The notes: a model not told the origin generated them from the letters alone. 64,000 bases of DNA from Sphingobacterium sp. ML3W (GCF_000747525.1 NZ_CP009278.1:4588001-4652000), one strand, 5' to 3'; counted from the stretch's first letter, positions 35,398-44,771 are shown. Numbers and translations are program-made.

Positions 35398-36508
35398 GCG
35401 TGTGTTGGTAAAAAAAAGATTGGGTTATTTGAGTAAGACGGTTTTTATTTTTAACATTCTTGCCATAATTGCCTTATTGATTAGTTATTCTGCCTCTTTC
35501 ATTAATCCTAAAACATTTTGGCCAATCGCTTTTTTTGGATTGGGCTATCTGCCTATTCTAATCATCAACATCGGATTTATAGCATATTGGTTAATACGAA
35601 AACCAAAAATGATCATTTTTTCATTGTTGACTATTCTAATTGGTTGGCCGTTATTGACAAAACATTGGAATCTACGCTCATCATCTCCTATTACAGCAAA
35701 ATCACCTGATCAAATACGAGTTTTAAGTTTCAATGCACATCTTTTTAAAGATATACATGACGAGAAAAAAAACTTTAAAAATGATGCTTTAGAAATGTTG
35801 GATAGTATCAAACCGGATATTATCTGCTTCCAAGAATACTATAGTAAGATAAAGGGTAAGTATGTTATTTCCAATGAATTTAAACGCAAACTGGGATATG
35901 ATTATCATTATTTTGCTGAAAGTTCCAAAAACGACTATGAAGCTTATGGAATGACCATATTCTCGAAGTACCCAATTATAAATTCCGGAAATATCCTAGA
36001 CAACGACTATGGTATTAATCGTATCTCTTATGCCGATGTTAAGAAAAACGATAGTACAATTCGTATCTATAATGTTCATTTAAGATCATTTGCCCTTCAA
36101 AACGATGAAAAAGAATTCTTGCAAAATCCCGCATTGAAAAATGAAACGGATAAACAAGCAACCCGTCGACTAGGCAAAAAACTTAAAAATGCGTTCGAAT
36201 TTAGAAGTGATCAGGCTAATTCTTTAAAAAAGCACATGGAAACCTGTAGCATGCCCTACATCGTGATGGGGGATTTCAACGACACTCCAATGAGCTATTC
36301 TGTTAATCTAGTCAGCAAAGGTCTTAAAAATGCCTTTAAAGAGAAAGGTTCGGGCTGGGGAGTAACACACTACGAATTGCTACCTTTCTTCCAGATTGAT
36401 TATATCTTTACAAGTCCAAACTTTGATATCGACAATTACCATGTGGTTAAAAAGAAATTATCAGACCACTACCCCATTTGGAGTGATTTAAGATTAAGAT
36501 ACCTTTAA
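35390..36508 (+). CDS. Membrane-anchored endonuclease/exonuclease/phosphatase (EEP) family protein
   Basis: A 372-residue protein with three N-terminal membrane helices (~15-37, ~45-68, ~72-90) and an EEP domain from ~105. Motifs are IRVLSFNAHLF, IICFQEYY (metal Glu), YIVMGDFNDTP (Asp/Asn) and LSDHYPIW (catalytic His). Members cleave phosphodiester bonds in nucleic acids or phospholipids; the domain is probably outside the inner membrane. Its ATG overlaps the previous stop, suggesting translational coupling with the rhomboid pair. Confidence 0.9.
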   Translation: MARRVLVKKRLGYLSKTVFIFNILAIIALLISYSASFINPKTFWPIAFFGLGYLPILIINIGFIAYWLIRKPKMIIFSLLTILIGWPLLTKHWNLRSSSPITAKSPDQIRVLSFNAHLFKDIHDEKKNFKNDALEMLDSIKPDIICFQEYYSKIKGKYVISNEFKRKLGYDYHYFAESSKNDYEAYGMTIFSKYPIINSGNILDNDYGINRISYADVKKNDSTIRIYNVHLRSFALQNDEKEFLQNPALKNETDKQATRRLGKKLKNAFEFRSDQANSLKKHMETCSMPYIVMGDFNDTPMSYSVNLVSKGLKNAFKEKGSGWGVTHYELLPFFQIDYIFTSPNFDIDNYHVVKKKLSDHYPIWSDLRLRYL

Positions 36509-38106
36509 TTCCTTTGTATTCCTAATGCGTCCAGAGCTCCCACAATAAAAAAATCTTTTCTATTTTTTATTTTATAATAAGCTTCTCTACCAAAGTAATA
36601 ACGACCTACCAAAGCTTCAATATCCGATTGAATGATTTGATGAAGTCGATCTGCTTCGAGCTTATTGACAGCAATTTCCTTTGTCTGTAAAAACGAAATA
36701 AAATCATTAAACTCTGCATCAGGCAGGTTATATCCGCTTAAAAAATTCTCAATGGAATAGGCTGGTAATTTTTTAGTAAAACGGTCATAAACAAATTCTT
36801 GAATACTATTTGAATGGTATATTTCTCTATACTTGGAACTAATTTCATTAGAGTCAATGGGTATCAAGATATCGGGTTGGATACCACCACCTCCAAATAA
36901 CATTTTCCCTTTACTCGTGGTATACATGTCATGTGGGCTAAATTCCGTTTCCATCGTCCAAAGATCGAATGTGGTCATATAGTTCGATTGATCATAATTT
37001 GCGCGTGTATACTTCCGCTGAATACATCTGCCTAGAGGTGTATAATACCGAGCTACTGTTAAGTTTACGGCAGAACCGTCGGCAAAATCAAACTGTTCTT
37101 GCACCAAACCTTTACCATAAGATCGACGACCAACAACTGTACCTCTATCTAGATCTTGTAGAGCACCGGTAACGATTTCACTGGCTGAAGCTGTTTCTTC
37201 GTTAATCAATACTATAATACGGCCATCAGCAAAGCCTCCGGGTTCTTTGGAAAAGTAATCTCTCCGCAATTCATTAGCACCCTCTGTATACATCAGTAAT
37301 CGCTTATCTTTGAAAAACATACTGGCCATTTCAATAGCTGTGTGTACATATCCGCCTCCATTACCTCTTAAATCCAAGATCAAATCTTCGGCGCCACTTT
37401 TCTTTAAGTCTCGCAATTTAATTTTGAAATCATCGGCAGTGTGATGGCCAAAGCGTCGAATTTTCACATAGGCAACTTTAGGGGCTATCATATAGGAAGC
37501 ATCTAATGTGCTGACCGATACTTGATCGCGCACCACTTTTAATGCTGTGGTTAAAACCTCGTTATTACGCTTGATAATGATGTCGACTATAGAGCCTTTT
37601 TTACCGCGAATCAACTTATCAACGACATTTTCGGTTACCCGAACACCAGCGATATTACGATTCGCAATTTTAACTAAACGGTCGCCAATTTTCATTCCTG
37701 ACTTTTCAGCAGGTCCTCCGGCAATCATACCAACGACAAGAAGCGTATCGTTCAGGTTAAAGTATTCGACCCCTATACCATCAAAAGTTCCTTCAAGAGC
37801 TTCTGATTGTGCTAAGCGTTCATTCGGTTTTAAATAAGTTGAAAAAGGGTCCAAGCGAGTAATGATATGCTGGATAGCTTCATCCTGAATAGTATCTAGA
37901 TTGACTTTATCCACATAATTATCTGCGATCAGGTTTACCATGTACTGCACTTTTTCAGAATTTCCCGTCAGTCCACCAGTTAAAATCGAGATGGATTGCT
38001 TGTTTCCTTGTTCGTCGGCATACCTTTGCCCAAGCAATAAACCCAGGAGTAGAACTCCTGCGTATGTTGCAGCTACAAAAATATTCCGTTTTATACTTTT
38101 TTGCAT
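36505..38106 (-). CDS. S41-family C-terminal processing peptidase
   Basis: A 533-residue CtpA/Prc-type periplasmic serine protease. N-terminal membrane anchor/signal (~9-27), PDZ domain (~105-190), then the S41 core: LILDLRGNGGG, catalytic Ser307 in EETASASEIV and Lys332 in RRSYGKGLVQ. The 25-residue Ser-Lys spacing equals that of E. coli Prc. It degrades or trims proteins from their C-terminus. Its TAA stop overlaps that of the converging EEP gene (bases 36505-36508). A possible minus-strand -7 box TATTTTTG lies at 38128-38121. Confidence 0.95.
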   Translation of the reverse strand: MQKSIKRNIFVAATYAGVLLLGLLLGQRYADEQGNKQSISILTGGLTGNSEKVQYMVNLIADNYVDKVNLDTIQDEAIQHIITRLDPFSTYLKPNERLAQSEALEGTFDGIGVEYFNLNDTLLVVGMIAGGPAEKSGMKIGDRLVKIANRNIAGVRVTENVVDKLIRGKKGSIVDIIIKRNNEVLTTALKVVRDQVSVSTLDASYMIAPKVAYVKIRRFGHHTADDFKIKLRDLKKSGAEDLILDLRGNGGGYVHTAIEMASMFFKDKRLLMYTEGANELRRDYFSKEPGGFADGRIIVLINEETASASEIVTGALQDLDRGTVVGRRSYGKGLVQEQFDFADGSAVNLTVARYYTPLGRCIQRKYTRANYDQSNYMTTFDLWTMETEFSPHDMYTTSKGKMLFGGGGIQPDILIPIDSNEISSKYREIYHSNSIQEFVYDRFTKKLPAYSIENFLSGYNLPDAEFNDFISFLQTKEIAVNKLEADRLHQIIQSDIEALVGRYYFGREAYYKIKNRKDFFIVGALDALGIQRN

Positions 38107-38258
38107 ATGAAAAGATGCTTCAAAAATAGTAAGTTTTATCCATTAAAACCACAATAAGATAGGTGATTTTTATTCGTAAAACAAAAGTCCGTAAAAGTGG
38201 TTAATATGTGAAAGTTTTCTCAACTTTGCCTTTTGTTACAATCAAATAATCTGCCAAA

Positions 38259-38828
38259 ATGCACGAAATTGAACCTTTTTACAATTGGAGACATGATTAT
38301 ATAGCTTCGGAAGATGAGCAATCTCCATTCTATGGAACCGTATACAATGAATTTGAATACGATAAACAAATTTACAATTTCCTTTTACACCCACAATGGG
38401 ATGATTTTGGTTCACATACGCTATACCTGAAAGTGCTATTTGTAGACTATGATAAACAATATGGGATCATCGAGCTCATAGGAGAATGGAATGATGCTAT
38501 CGACAATGACATCATGATACTGAAACGGGAATTAATAGATTTAATGATTTCTGAGGGTATTCATCATTTTATATTAATTGGTGAAAACATCCTTAATTTT
38601 CACGCTTCTGACGATACTTACTATGAGGAATGGTTTCAGGATATCGAGGATGGTTGGATCGCTGCTGTGAATTTCCTTCCCCATGTGACAGCAGAATTTA
38701 TGCAAAACAATATTGACTATTACATCAATTTTGGTGGAGACCTCAATAATCTTTCATGGCGAACGTTAAAACCTATTCAGCTTTTCCACCATATCAACGA
38801 ACAATTAACGAAACGACTGAATGGTTAA
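38259..38828 (+). CDS. Conserved hypothetical cytoplasmic protein, 189 aa
   Basis: I do not recognise a named family. The protein is acidic, with many Asp, Glu, Tyr and Trp residues, no signal peptide and no membrane segment. Segments such as LYLKVLFVDYDKQYGIIELIG and IHHFILIGENILNFHAS suggest an alpha/beta fold. CAACTTTG (38221-38228) resembles a -7 box. It precedes fumC on the same strand with a 108-bp gap that holds fumC's own -7 box, so it is probably transcribed alone. Confidence 0.75.
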   Translation: MHEIEPFYNWRHDYIASEDEQSPFYGTVYNEFEYDKQIYNFLLHPQWDDFGSHTLYLKVLFVDYDKQYGIIELIGEWNDAIDNDIMILKRELIDLMISEGIHHFILIGENILNFHASDDTYYEEWFQDIEDGWIAAVNFLPHVTAEFMQNNIDYYINFGGDLNNLSWRTLKPIQLFHHINEQLTKRLNG

Positions 38829-38904
38829 CACTATTTGAAACAATTATGACATTCAAATTCGGCCAAGATGAGGTCTTTGAATGGCTGTTCTCTATATTTT
38901 TACT

Positions 38905-38912
38905 TAACTTTG
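38905..38912 (+). promoter_or_regulatory. -7 box of fumC
   Basis: TAACTTTG matches TAnnTTTG, 25 bp before the fumC ATG. No convincing -33 element at the expected distance. Confidence 0.5.
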
Positions 38913-38936
38913 TTGTATTAAAAAAAATCAAACGCT

Positions 38937-40334
38937 ATGTCATTTAGAATAGAAAAAGATACCATGGGTGAAGTTCAAGTTCCCGCAGATAAATACTGGG
39001 GTGCCCAAACCGAACGTTCACGCAATAACTTCAAAATTGGTCCTGCTGCATCTATGCCGCATGAAATCATCGCAGGTTTTGCTTACTTGAAAAAAGCTGC
39101 AGCTTATGCTAATGCAGAATTGGGTGTGTTGCCGGTTGAAAAACGTGATGCTATTGCTGCTGTTTGTGATGAGATCTTAGCCGGTAAATTAGCCGATCAA
39201 TTTCCATTGGTAATTTGGCAAACAGGCTCAGGTACGCAATCTAACATGAACCTGAATGAGGTAATTGCGAACCGTGCTCAAGTATTAGCAGGTTTCAAAA
39301 TTGGAGAGGGCGAACCTGTATTGAAAGCGAATGATGATGTGAACAAATCACAATCTTCTAATGATACTTACCCTACAGGTATGCACATTGCAGCTTATAA
39401 AGCTGTTGTTGAAGTGACGATTCCTGGTGTTGAGAAACTTCGTGATACTTTAGCTAAGAAATCTGCGGAGTTTATGAAGGTGGTTAAAATTGGTCGTACA
39501 CACTTGATGGATGCTACTCCTTTGACATTAGGTCAAGAGCTATCTGGTTATGTTGCACAGTTGAACTATGGTGTAAAAGCCGTAAAAAACACGTTGGCAC
39601 ATTTATCTGAATTGGCACTTGGTGGTACAGCGGTTGGTACTGGTTTAAATACTCCTACTGGATATGACGTACTGGTAGCAAAATATATTGCAGAATTTAC
39701 GGGTCTTCCTTTTATTACTGCTGAAAATAAATTTGAAGCTTTAGCTGCGCATGATGCCATTGTTGAATCGCACGGTGCATTAAAACAATTAGCAGTTTCT
39801 TTAAACAAAATTGCAAACGATATCCGGATGTTGGCTTCTGGTCCTCGTTCTGGTATTGGCGAAATCATCATCCCTGAGAATGAACCTGGTTCTTCTATCA
39901 TGCCTGGAAAAGTAAATCCTACGCAATGTGAAGCTTTAACCATGGTTGCATGTCAAGTAATGGGTAACGATGTTGCTATTACAATAGGCGGTACTCAAGG
40001 TCACTATGAGCTGAACGTATTCAAGCCATTGATGGCGGCTAACTTCTTGCAATCTGCTCAATTGATTGGTGATGCTTGTGTGTCATTTGAGGAGCACTGT
40101 GCAAGTGGCATCGAGCCCAACTATGCACGTATCAAAGAATTGGTAGACAACTCTTTGATGTTAGTAACGGCTTTGAACACTAAAATTGGTTACTACAAGT
40201 CTGCAGAAATTGCACAAACAGCTCATAAAAACAATTCAACATTAAAAGAAACGGCTATTGCATTGGGATATGTGACTGCTGCTGAATTTGATGAGTGGGT
40301 AAAACCTGAAGAAATGGTAGGTAGCTTAAAATAG
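38937..40334 (+). CDS. fumC: Class II fumarate hydratase
   Basis: A 465-residue iron-independent fumarase of the TCA cycle, interconverting fumarate and malate. The superfamily signature GSSIMPGKVNPTQCE is present, as are the substrate-binding SGTQSNMN and TYPTGMHIA segments and the GRTHLMDATP region with the catalytic His. Length and order match FumC. The next gene, a small lipoprotein, starts 4 bp later. Confidence 0.97.
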   Translation: MSFRIEKDTMGEVQVPADKYWGAQTERSRNNFKIGPAASMPHEIIAGFAYLKKAAAYANAELGVLPVEKRDAIAAVCDEILAGKLADQFPLVIWQTGSGTQSNMNLNEVIANRAQVLAGFKIGEGEPVLKANDDVNKSQSSNDTYPTGMHIAAYKAVVEVTIPGVEKLRDTLAKKSAEFMKVVKIGRTHLMDATPLTLGQELSGYVAQLNYGVKAVKNTLAHLSELALGGTAVGTGLNTPTGYDVLVAKYIAEFTGLPFITAENKFEALAAHDAIVESHGALKQLAVSLNKIANDIRMLASGPRSGIGEIIIPENEPGSSIMPGKVNPTQCEALTMVACQVMGNDVAITIGGTQGHYELNVFKPLMAANFLQSAQLIGDACVSFEEHCASGIEPNYARIKELVDNSLMLVTALNTKIGYYKSAEIAQTAHKNNSTLKETAIALGYVTAAEFDEWVKPEEMVGSLK

Positions 40335-40338
40335 GGCT

Positions 40339-40869
40339 ATGATTCCGTATCTAAATAAACATAAAAACACAAAAGCATACCTATTGTTAACAATAGGTAT
40401 GCTTTTGCTATTTGGAAGCTGCAAGTTTAATTCTGAAATGCAAACAGAAGGTGCAAGCTATCTGCAAGGTGAATGGAAACAAGATAGTATCCAAAATCAA
40501 GACCAAATGTTGCAGTATACGCTCACTGAATTTCGCTTTACTTGTGATTCCATCTATGCACGCATGTATGTTCACGCAAAAACAAAACAAATAGCTGATA
40601 GTTGTTACAATAACGGCTCTTGGATTGAACATGCTAAAGGACTTTATGTAGTGCGTGGTGACAGTGTCATCGTGGATGGTATATATATCAAAGAAAATGG
40701 AAAACAAAAGTTATCTGGCTGTTACCGTCAAGGGCAGTACCTTCCGAGATTTAAAGTTGCCTATCATTCAAAAGACTCTCTCGTATTAGAGAATAAATTT
40801 GATCAGCGTCCTATCATCTTACGTAAGACAAAAGACGTAATTTGTGTCCCAAAGAAGCGCTGGCAATAA
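40339..40869 (+). CDS. Small hypothetical lipoprotein downstream of fumC
   Basis: A 176-residue protein with a lipoprotein signal (hydrophobic run then LFGSC, Cys28). The mature part is beta-rich with repeated short strands (LQGEWKQDS, FRFTCDSIYARM, GLYVVRGDSVIVDG), resembling lipocalin-like folds, but I cannot assign a family. It lies 4 bp after fumC, so it is likely co-transcribed; no functional link to fumarase is evident. Confidence 0.75.
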   Translation: MIPYLNKHKNTKAYLLLTIGMLLLFGSCKFNSEMQTEGASYLQGEWKQDSIQNQDQMLQYTLTEFRFTCDSIYARMYVHAKTKQIADSCYNNGSWIEHAKGLYVVRGDSVIVDGIYIKENGKQKLSGCYRQGQYLPRFKVAYHSKDSLVLENKFDQRPIILRKTKDVICVPKKRWQ

Positions 40870-40886
40870 ATTACACACAACTTCAT

Positions 40887-40914
40887 GCCATTTTATCTGA
40901 AAATGGCTTTTTTT
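40887..40914 (+). terminator. Terminator after the fumC-lipoprotein unit
   Basis: Stem GCCATTTT (40887-40894) / AAAATGGC (40900-40907), 5-nt loop, followed by seven T. Confidence 0.88.
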
Positions 40915-40954
40915 ATTATTAATGACTCGCTCGTCACTATTCGGAGCAAAAAAT

Positions 40955-42124
40955 ATGAATAAAGGAATTATTGCATTGGCCTTCGGGGGGCTCGCCATAG
41001 GAATGACAGAATTCACTATGATGGGAATCTTACCCGATATCGCCAAAGATTTAAATATCGACATTCCAAAGGCAGCGCATCTCATCGCGTTGTATGCTAT
41101 TGGAGTTGTCGTGGGCGCACCAACTTTAGTACTCTTATCAGGAAAATATCCACCAAAAAATGTATTACTTTTTTTAATGGTCTTATTTTTCATCTTTAAT
41201 GGGTTATTTGCGATATCGCCCACACACTTTACGATCCAACTATCCCGGTTTATGTCGGGTCTACCTCATGGTGCGTTCTTTGGTGTAGGCTCTGTTGTTG
41301 CCGCCAGGTTGGCTCCAAAAGGAAAAGAAGCACAAGCTATCTCCATAATGTTTACCGGTATGACTATCGCAAACTTGGCTGGTGTACCTTTAGGAACATA
41401 CATTGGTCATCATTACTCTTGGCGCATAACTTACGGTGTTATTAGTGCTTTAGGCATATTGACATTTTTGATGATCTATATCTGGCTACCAAAAATTGAA
41501 TCGTCGAAACACAATGATATCATTGGACAGCTCAATTTCTTCAAAAAGAAAGAAGCATGGTTGCTGATGGCCATCATTTCTATCGGAACCGGAGGTCTAT
41601 TTGCTTGGATAAGCTATATAGCGCCATTGGTTACCAACGTATCGGGACTCGACCCTAATCGGGTACCTATTATCATGGTCCTGATCGGTATCGGTATGTT
41701 TTTCGGGAATCTATTAGGGGGAAAAATGGCTGATACCATCTCTCCTACCAAGGCCGCTATTGCTGCCTTTAGTTCCATGGCCATATGCTTGGTTGTTCTA
41801 TATTTTGTTTCACCATTTCAATGGTCGGCATACATCATGGCCTTTATCACGGGATTAATTTCATTTACAATTGGTCCGCCAATACAAATGATGTTGATTC
41901 GTACGGCCAAAGGTGCCGAAACATTGGCTGCTGCGGGCGGACAGGCTGCATTCAATTTAGGCAATACATTTGGAGCCTATTTAGGGGGAATACCGATTAT
42001 ATACGGTCTAGCCTATAATACACCATCTCTTGTGGGTGTCGGAATGGCTACTATTGGTGCATTACTTGCTTTACTGTTCCTAGTACAATATGTACAAAAG
42101 AATCGTATTCCAGTTGCTGATTAA
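40955..42124 (+). CDS. MFS transporter, sugar/drug efflux type
   Basis: A 389-residue 12-helix major-facilitator protein of the DHA1/AraJ-like group (GMTEFTMMGILPDIA in helix 1, SGLPHGAFFGVG in helix 4). Such proteins export sugars or drugs by proton antiport. ATG 40955 is chosen because the frame's first ATG (40922) would put the N-terminus in the preceding terminator region, and GGAG lies upstream of 40955. A central cytoplasmic loop is seen around residue 190. No neighbouring regulator; substrate unknown. Confidence 0.9.
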   Translation: MNKGIIALAFGGLAIGMTEFTMMGILPDIAKDLNIDIPKAAHLIALYAIGVVVGAPTLVLLSGKYPPKNVLLFLMVLFFIFNGLFAISPTHFTIQLSRFMSGLPHGAFFGVGSVVAARLAPKGKEAQAISIMFTGMTIANLAGVPLGTYIGHHYSWRITYGVISALGILTFLMIYIWLPKIESSKHNDIIGQLNFFKKKEAWLLMAIISIGTGGLFAWISYIAPLVTNVSGLDPNRVPIIMVLIGIGMFFGNLLGGKMADTISPTKAAIAAFSSMAICLVVLYFVSPFQWSAYIMAFITGLISFTIGPPIQMMLIRTAKGAETLAAAGGQAAFNLGNTFGAYLGGIPIIYGLAYNTPSLVGVGMATIGALLALLFLVQYVQKNRIPVAD

Positions 42125-42172
42125 GCTGTAGCGGGACCAAATTGCTCTTCTGAAAGCAGATTTCTCTTTAAT

Positions 42173-42205
42173 AAAAAAGCTTCAATTATGAATTGAAGCT
42201 TTTTT
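42173..42205. terminator. Bidirectional terminator between the MFS and DUF3127 genes
   Basis: A perfect 15-bp stem (42173-42187 and 42191-42205, AAAAAAGCTTCAATT) with a 3-nt loop between converging genes. Confidence 0.92.
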
Positions 42206-42226
42206 ATATTTTAGATTCTCGTAAGA

Positions 42227-42601
42227 CTAGAATGGTAAATCATCATCATCGTTTGATCCTGACAAATCAACTGGAGCTGGCATTTCAGCATAGCCTGGAG
42301 CAGGAGCTGAAGCAGCAGTATTAGCCAATTTTGTCACTCTCCAAGCGACCAAAGAATTGAAGTATGTTGTTACACCTTCCTTATTTGTCCAAGGGCGACC
42401 ACGTAAATTGAAAGAAACTTCAATTTCTTCACCTACAGTCAAACCATCAAAAATTGACGTTCTATCTTGAGTAGCTTCAAAGCGAATATATTCAACAAAC
42501 TGCGGATTCTCAGCGTAAGCCACGATTACATCACGCTTTTTAAAAGACTCTGTTACTTGTTGCGTAGCACCTATTTCGTGTACTTTTCCTCTAATTTCCA
42601 T
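42227..42601 (-). CDS. DUF3127-family protein with SSB-like acidic tail
   Basis: A 124-residue protein. Residues ~1-95 form a beta-rich, likely OB-fold domain (MEIRGKVHEIGATQQVTESFKKRDVIV) that I recognise as DUF3127. A short Ala/Pro linker leads to the C-terminal tail SNDDDDLPF, almost identical in character to the DDDIPF tip by which SSB recruits DNA-repair partners. This suggests a role in nucleic-acid metabolism, though DUF3127 has no established function that I know. ATG 42601 gives MEIRGK; another ATG lies 6 bases upstream. It is divergent from the THUMP methyltransferase gene. Confidence 0.85.
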   Translation of the reverse strand: MEIRGKVHEIGATQQVTESFKKRDVIVAYAENPQFVEYIRFEATQDRTSIFDGLTVGEEIEVSFNLRGRPWTNKEGVTTYFNSLVAWRVTKLANTAASAPAPGYAEMPAPVDLSGSNDDDDLPF

Positions 42602-42653
42602 AATCAAAAATATTAAACCGTAAAAATAAGCATTTTTTGAGTAAGAGATTAAC

Positions 42654-42661
42654 TAACTTTG
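42654..42661 (+). promoter_or_regulatory. -7 box of the THUMP methyltransferase gene
   Basis: TAACTTTG, a TAnnTTTG match 10 bp before the ATG. TTTG at 42636-42639 is closer than the usual 19-20 nt spacing. Confidence 0.5.
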
Positions 42662-42671
42662 TACAAATATT

Positions 42672-43853
42672 ATGGAAGTTTTCAACACCCCCAATAAAAT
42701 CATCATCACTTGCAATAAGAGACTTTCTCCTTATTTGCAACAAGAAGTCGAAGAACTTGGCTTCGAGATCAAGCGTTCATTCTCTACTGGTGTAGAATTA
42801 TTTAACACCTTGAATGAAACAATTAAATTAAATTTAAACTTGCGCACAGCTTCGCAGATTTTATATTCGATCAAAGAATTTAAAGCATCAAACCCTCAAG
42901 AGCTATACGATGAATTGAAAGACATCGCATGGGAAGAGTTGATTGCGTTTGATGGATACTTTTCTGTGACTTCTAATGTCGATAATGAAACGATAACGAC
43001 ACCTCTATTTGCAAATTTGAAAGTTAAAGATGCAATTGTAGATCGTATTAAAGAAAAGAAAGACATTCGCCCTAATTCAGGTTCTGACTCGCATAAGGCT
43101 GTGGTACACCTGTATTGGAAAGACGACCGTGCAGAGATTTTCATCGACTCGTCTGGTGAAACATTAGCAAAACACGGTTACCGTAAGCATCCAGGAAAAG
43201 CTCCAATGCTTGAAGCTCTTGCTGCTGGTACTATCTTTGCTTCTAAATGGGATGGGAAGACTTCGTTTGTCAACCCGATGTGTGGATCAGGAACATTGGC
43301 CATCGAAGCTGCTTTGATTGCTACTAATCGTCGTCCTGGTTTATACCGCATGAATTATTCATTTATGCATTTTATTGGATATGATGAAGAAGTGTTTTTT
43401 CAAGAGAGAAGAAATTTAAAGGAGCAAGTCAATAAGAAAGCAAATCCGAAAATTATTGCTTCGGATATTTCGCAGCAAGCAATCGATATCTCGATCATGA
43501 ATGCGAAGACAGCAGGAGTCGATCAGCTTATTGATTTTCAAGTTTGTGATTTTGAAGAGACAACTGTACCTCAAGAAGAGAAAGGAATTGCTATATTTAA
43601 CCCGGAATATGGTGAACGCCTTGGTAATCATAGTCAATTGGAATTAACATATAAACGTGTAGGAGACTTTCTAAAACAAAACTGTAAGGGTTATAGAGGT
43701 TATATTTTTACTGGAAATCCGGATCTTGCTAAGAAAATAGGATTGCGTGCTTCCAGAAAAGTTGAATTTTATAATGGTAAATTAGATTGTCGTCTATTAG
43801 AATACGAATTATACGAGGGAACTCGCGAAAAACCAAAAGTAATTTATGAATAA
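42672..43853 (+). CDS. THUMP-domain class I rRNA methyltransferase (RlmL-N-like)
   Basis: A 393-residue SAM-dependent methyltransferase. N-terminal ferredoxin-like/THUMP region (~1-155), then RKHPGKAPMLEALAAG and the SAM site FVNPMCGSGTLAIEAAL (~200-215), DIS.Q..D acidic loop and the catalytic NPEYGERLG (NPPY in the E. coli relative). It resembles the N-terminal half of E. coli RlmL (23S rRNA m2G2445); the exact target base is inferred. The HD hydrolase gene overlaps its end by 8 bp. Confidence 0.9.
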   Translation: MEVFNTPNKIIITCNKRLSPYLQQEVEELGFEIKRSFSTGVELFNTLNETIKLNLNLRTASQILYSIKEFKASNPQELYDELKDIAWEELIAFDGYFSVTSNVDNETITTPLFANLKVKDAIVDRIKEKKDIRPNSGSDSHKAVVHLYWKDDRAEIFIDSSGETLAKHGYRKHPGKAPMLEALAAGTIFASKWDGKTSFVNPMCGSGTLAIEAALIATNRRPGLYRMNYSFMHFIGYDEEVFFQERRNLKEQVNKKANPKIIASDISQQAIDISIMNAKTAGVDQLIDFQVCDFEETTVPQEEKGIAIFNPEYGERLGNHSQLELTYKRVGDFLKQNCKGYRGYIFTGNPDLAKKIGLRASRKVEFYNGKLDCRLLEYELYEGTREKPKVIYE

Positions 43854-44493
43854 GATTATTGAAAGTACGGTTGCATTTGTACAGGACAGATTAAAATTTG
43901 CTGAATCTGGTCATGACTGGTCACATATCCAACGTGTATGGAACAACACAAAATTAATTCTTCAAACTGAAGAAGCAGATTACCAAACTTGCGAACTCGC
44001 TGCTTTATTACATGATATTGCTGACAGCAAATTTCATGATGGAGATGAAACCATAGGACCTCGTGTTGCTGGTGAATTTTTAACATCCCTGGGTGTAGAT
44101 AAAGAGGTGATTGAACATGTTGAAAAAATTATTTTAAACATGTCTTTCAAAGCAAGTTTAGGAGAAATTGCTTTTCATTCAAAGGAACTTGAAATCGTAC
44201 AAGATGCGGATCGTTTAGATGCAATCGGTGCGATTGGTGTTGCCAGAGCATTCAATTATGGAGGCCACAAAAACAGAGAGATGTACAATCCCAGTATTCC
44301 CGTTCAAGAATATCAGGATAAGGAAAGTTACAAGCATTCTGAAGCACCAACTATCAATCATTTTCATGAAAAACTTTTATTACTAAAGGATAAAATGAAT
44401 ACAAAAGCCGCCCAAGCTATCGCTGAAAAAAGACATGCATTTATGCTTACTTTTTTAGATGAGTTTTACGCTGAGTGGGAAGGTAAAAAATAA
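43846..44493 (+). CDS. HD-domain phosphohydrolase
   Basis: A 215-residue metal-dependent phosphohydrolase. The HD motif residues are visible: HDWSHIQRVW near residue 23 (first His), AALLHDIADSKF (HD pair), a conserved His near 91-107 and VQDADRLDAIGAIG (last Asp). This pattern fits the YedJ-like HD group, with nucleotides as likely substrates. Its ATG lies inside the end of the methyltransferase gene, so the two are translationally coupled. No other domain is attached. Confidence 0.9.
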   Translation: MNKIIESTVAFVQDRLKFAESGHDWSHIQRVWNNTKLILQTEEADYQTCELAALLHDIADSKFHDGDETIGPRVAGEFLTSLGVDKEVIEHVEKIILNMSFKASLGEIAFHSKELEIVQDADRLDAIGAIGVARAFNYGGHKNREMYNPSIPVQEYQDKESYKHSEAPTINHFHEKLLLLKDKMNTKAAQAIAEKRHAFMLTFLDEFYAEWEGKK

Positions 44494-44527
44494 AAAAATA
44501 ATATTTCCTTAATCAGGAGGTTACACT

Positions 44528-44575
44528 AAAATGGTACTTTTGATAATTAGTTGATAATTATCGAGGTACCATTTT
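44528..44575 (+). terminator. Terminator after the HD gene
   Basis: Outer stem AAAATGGTAC (44528-44537) / GTACCATTTT (44566-44575) with an inner GATAATTA/TAATTATC stem, then a T-run. Confidence 0.85.
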
Positions 44576-44739
44576 TTTTGTTTAAATTTAGTTGACGAAT
44601 AATCCTATTAAGCGATTTTAATTATGATTTACGTCATTTCAACTAAAAAACAGAATAAGTTAAAAAAGAGTTAATGAACAACGCGCTACCTATTATTAGA
44701 ATCAATAGCCTCAATTATTCATAATTAAGGAAACAAATC

Positions 44740-44771
44740 GAGCTCTCGAGCTCACGAAGTAATTATATCTG
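44740..44771 (+). promoter_or_regulatory. Shared leader stem-loop, copy 1 (before the GDPD gene)
   Basis: GAGCT-CTCG-AGCTC (44740-44753), then AC and a 16-nt AT-rich spacer directly before the ATG at 44772. The same layout occurs at 45653-45684 before the next gene; the spacer is identical at 12 of 16 positions. Confidence 0.6.

Noticed and set aside
39566..39943. 125-codon minus-strand frame within fumC
   Set aside because: Antisense to the fumarase signature region; a codon-bias shadow.
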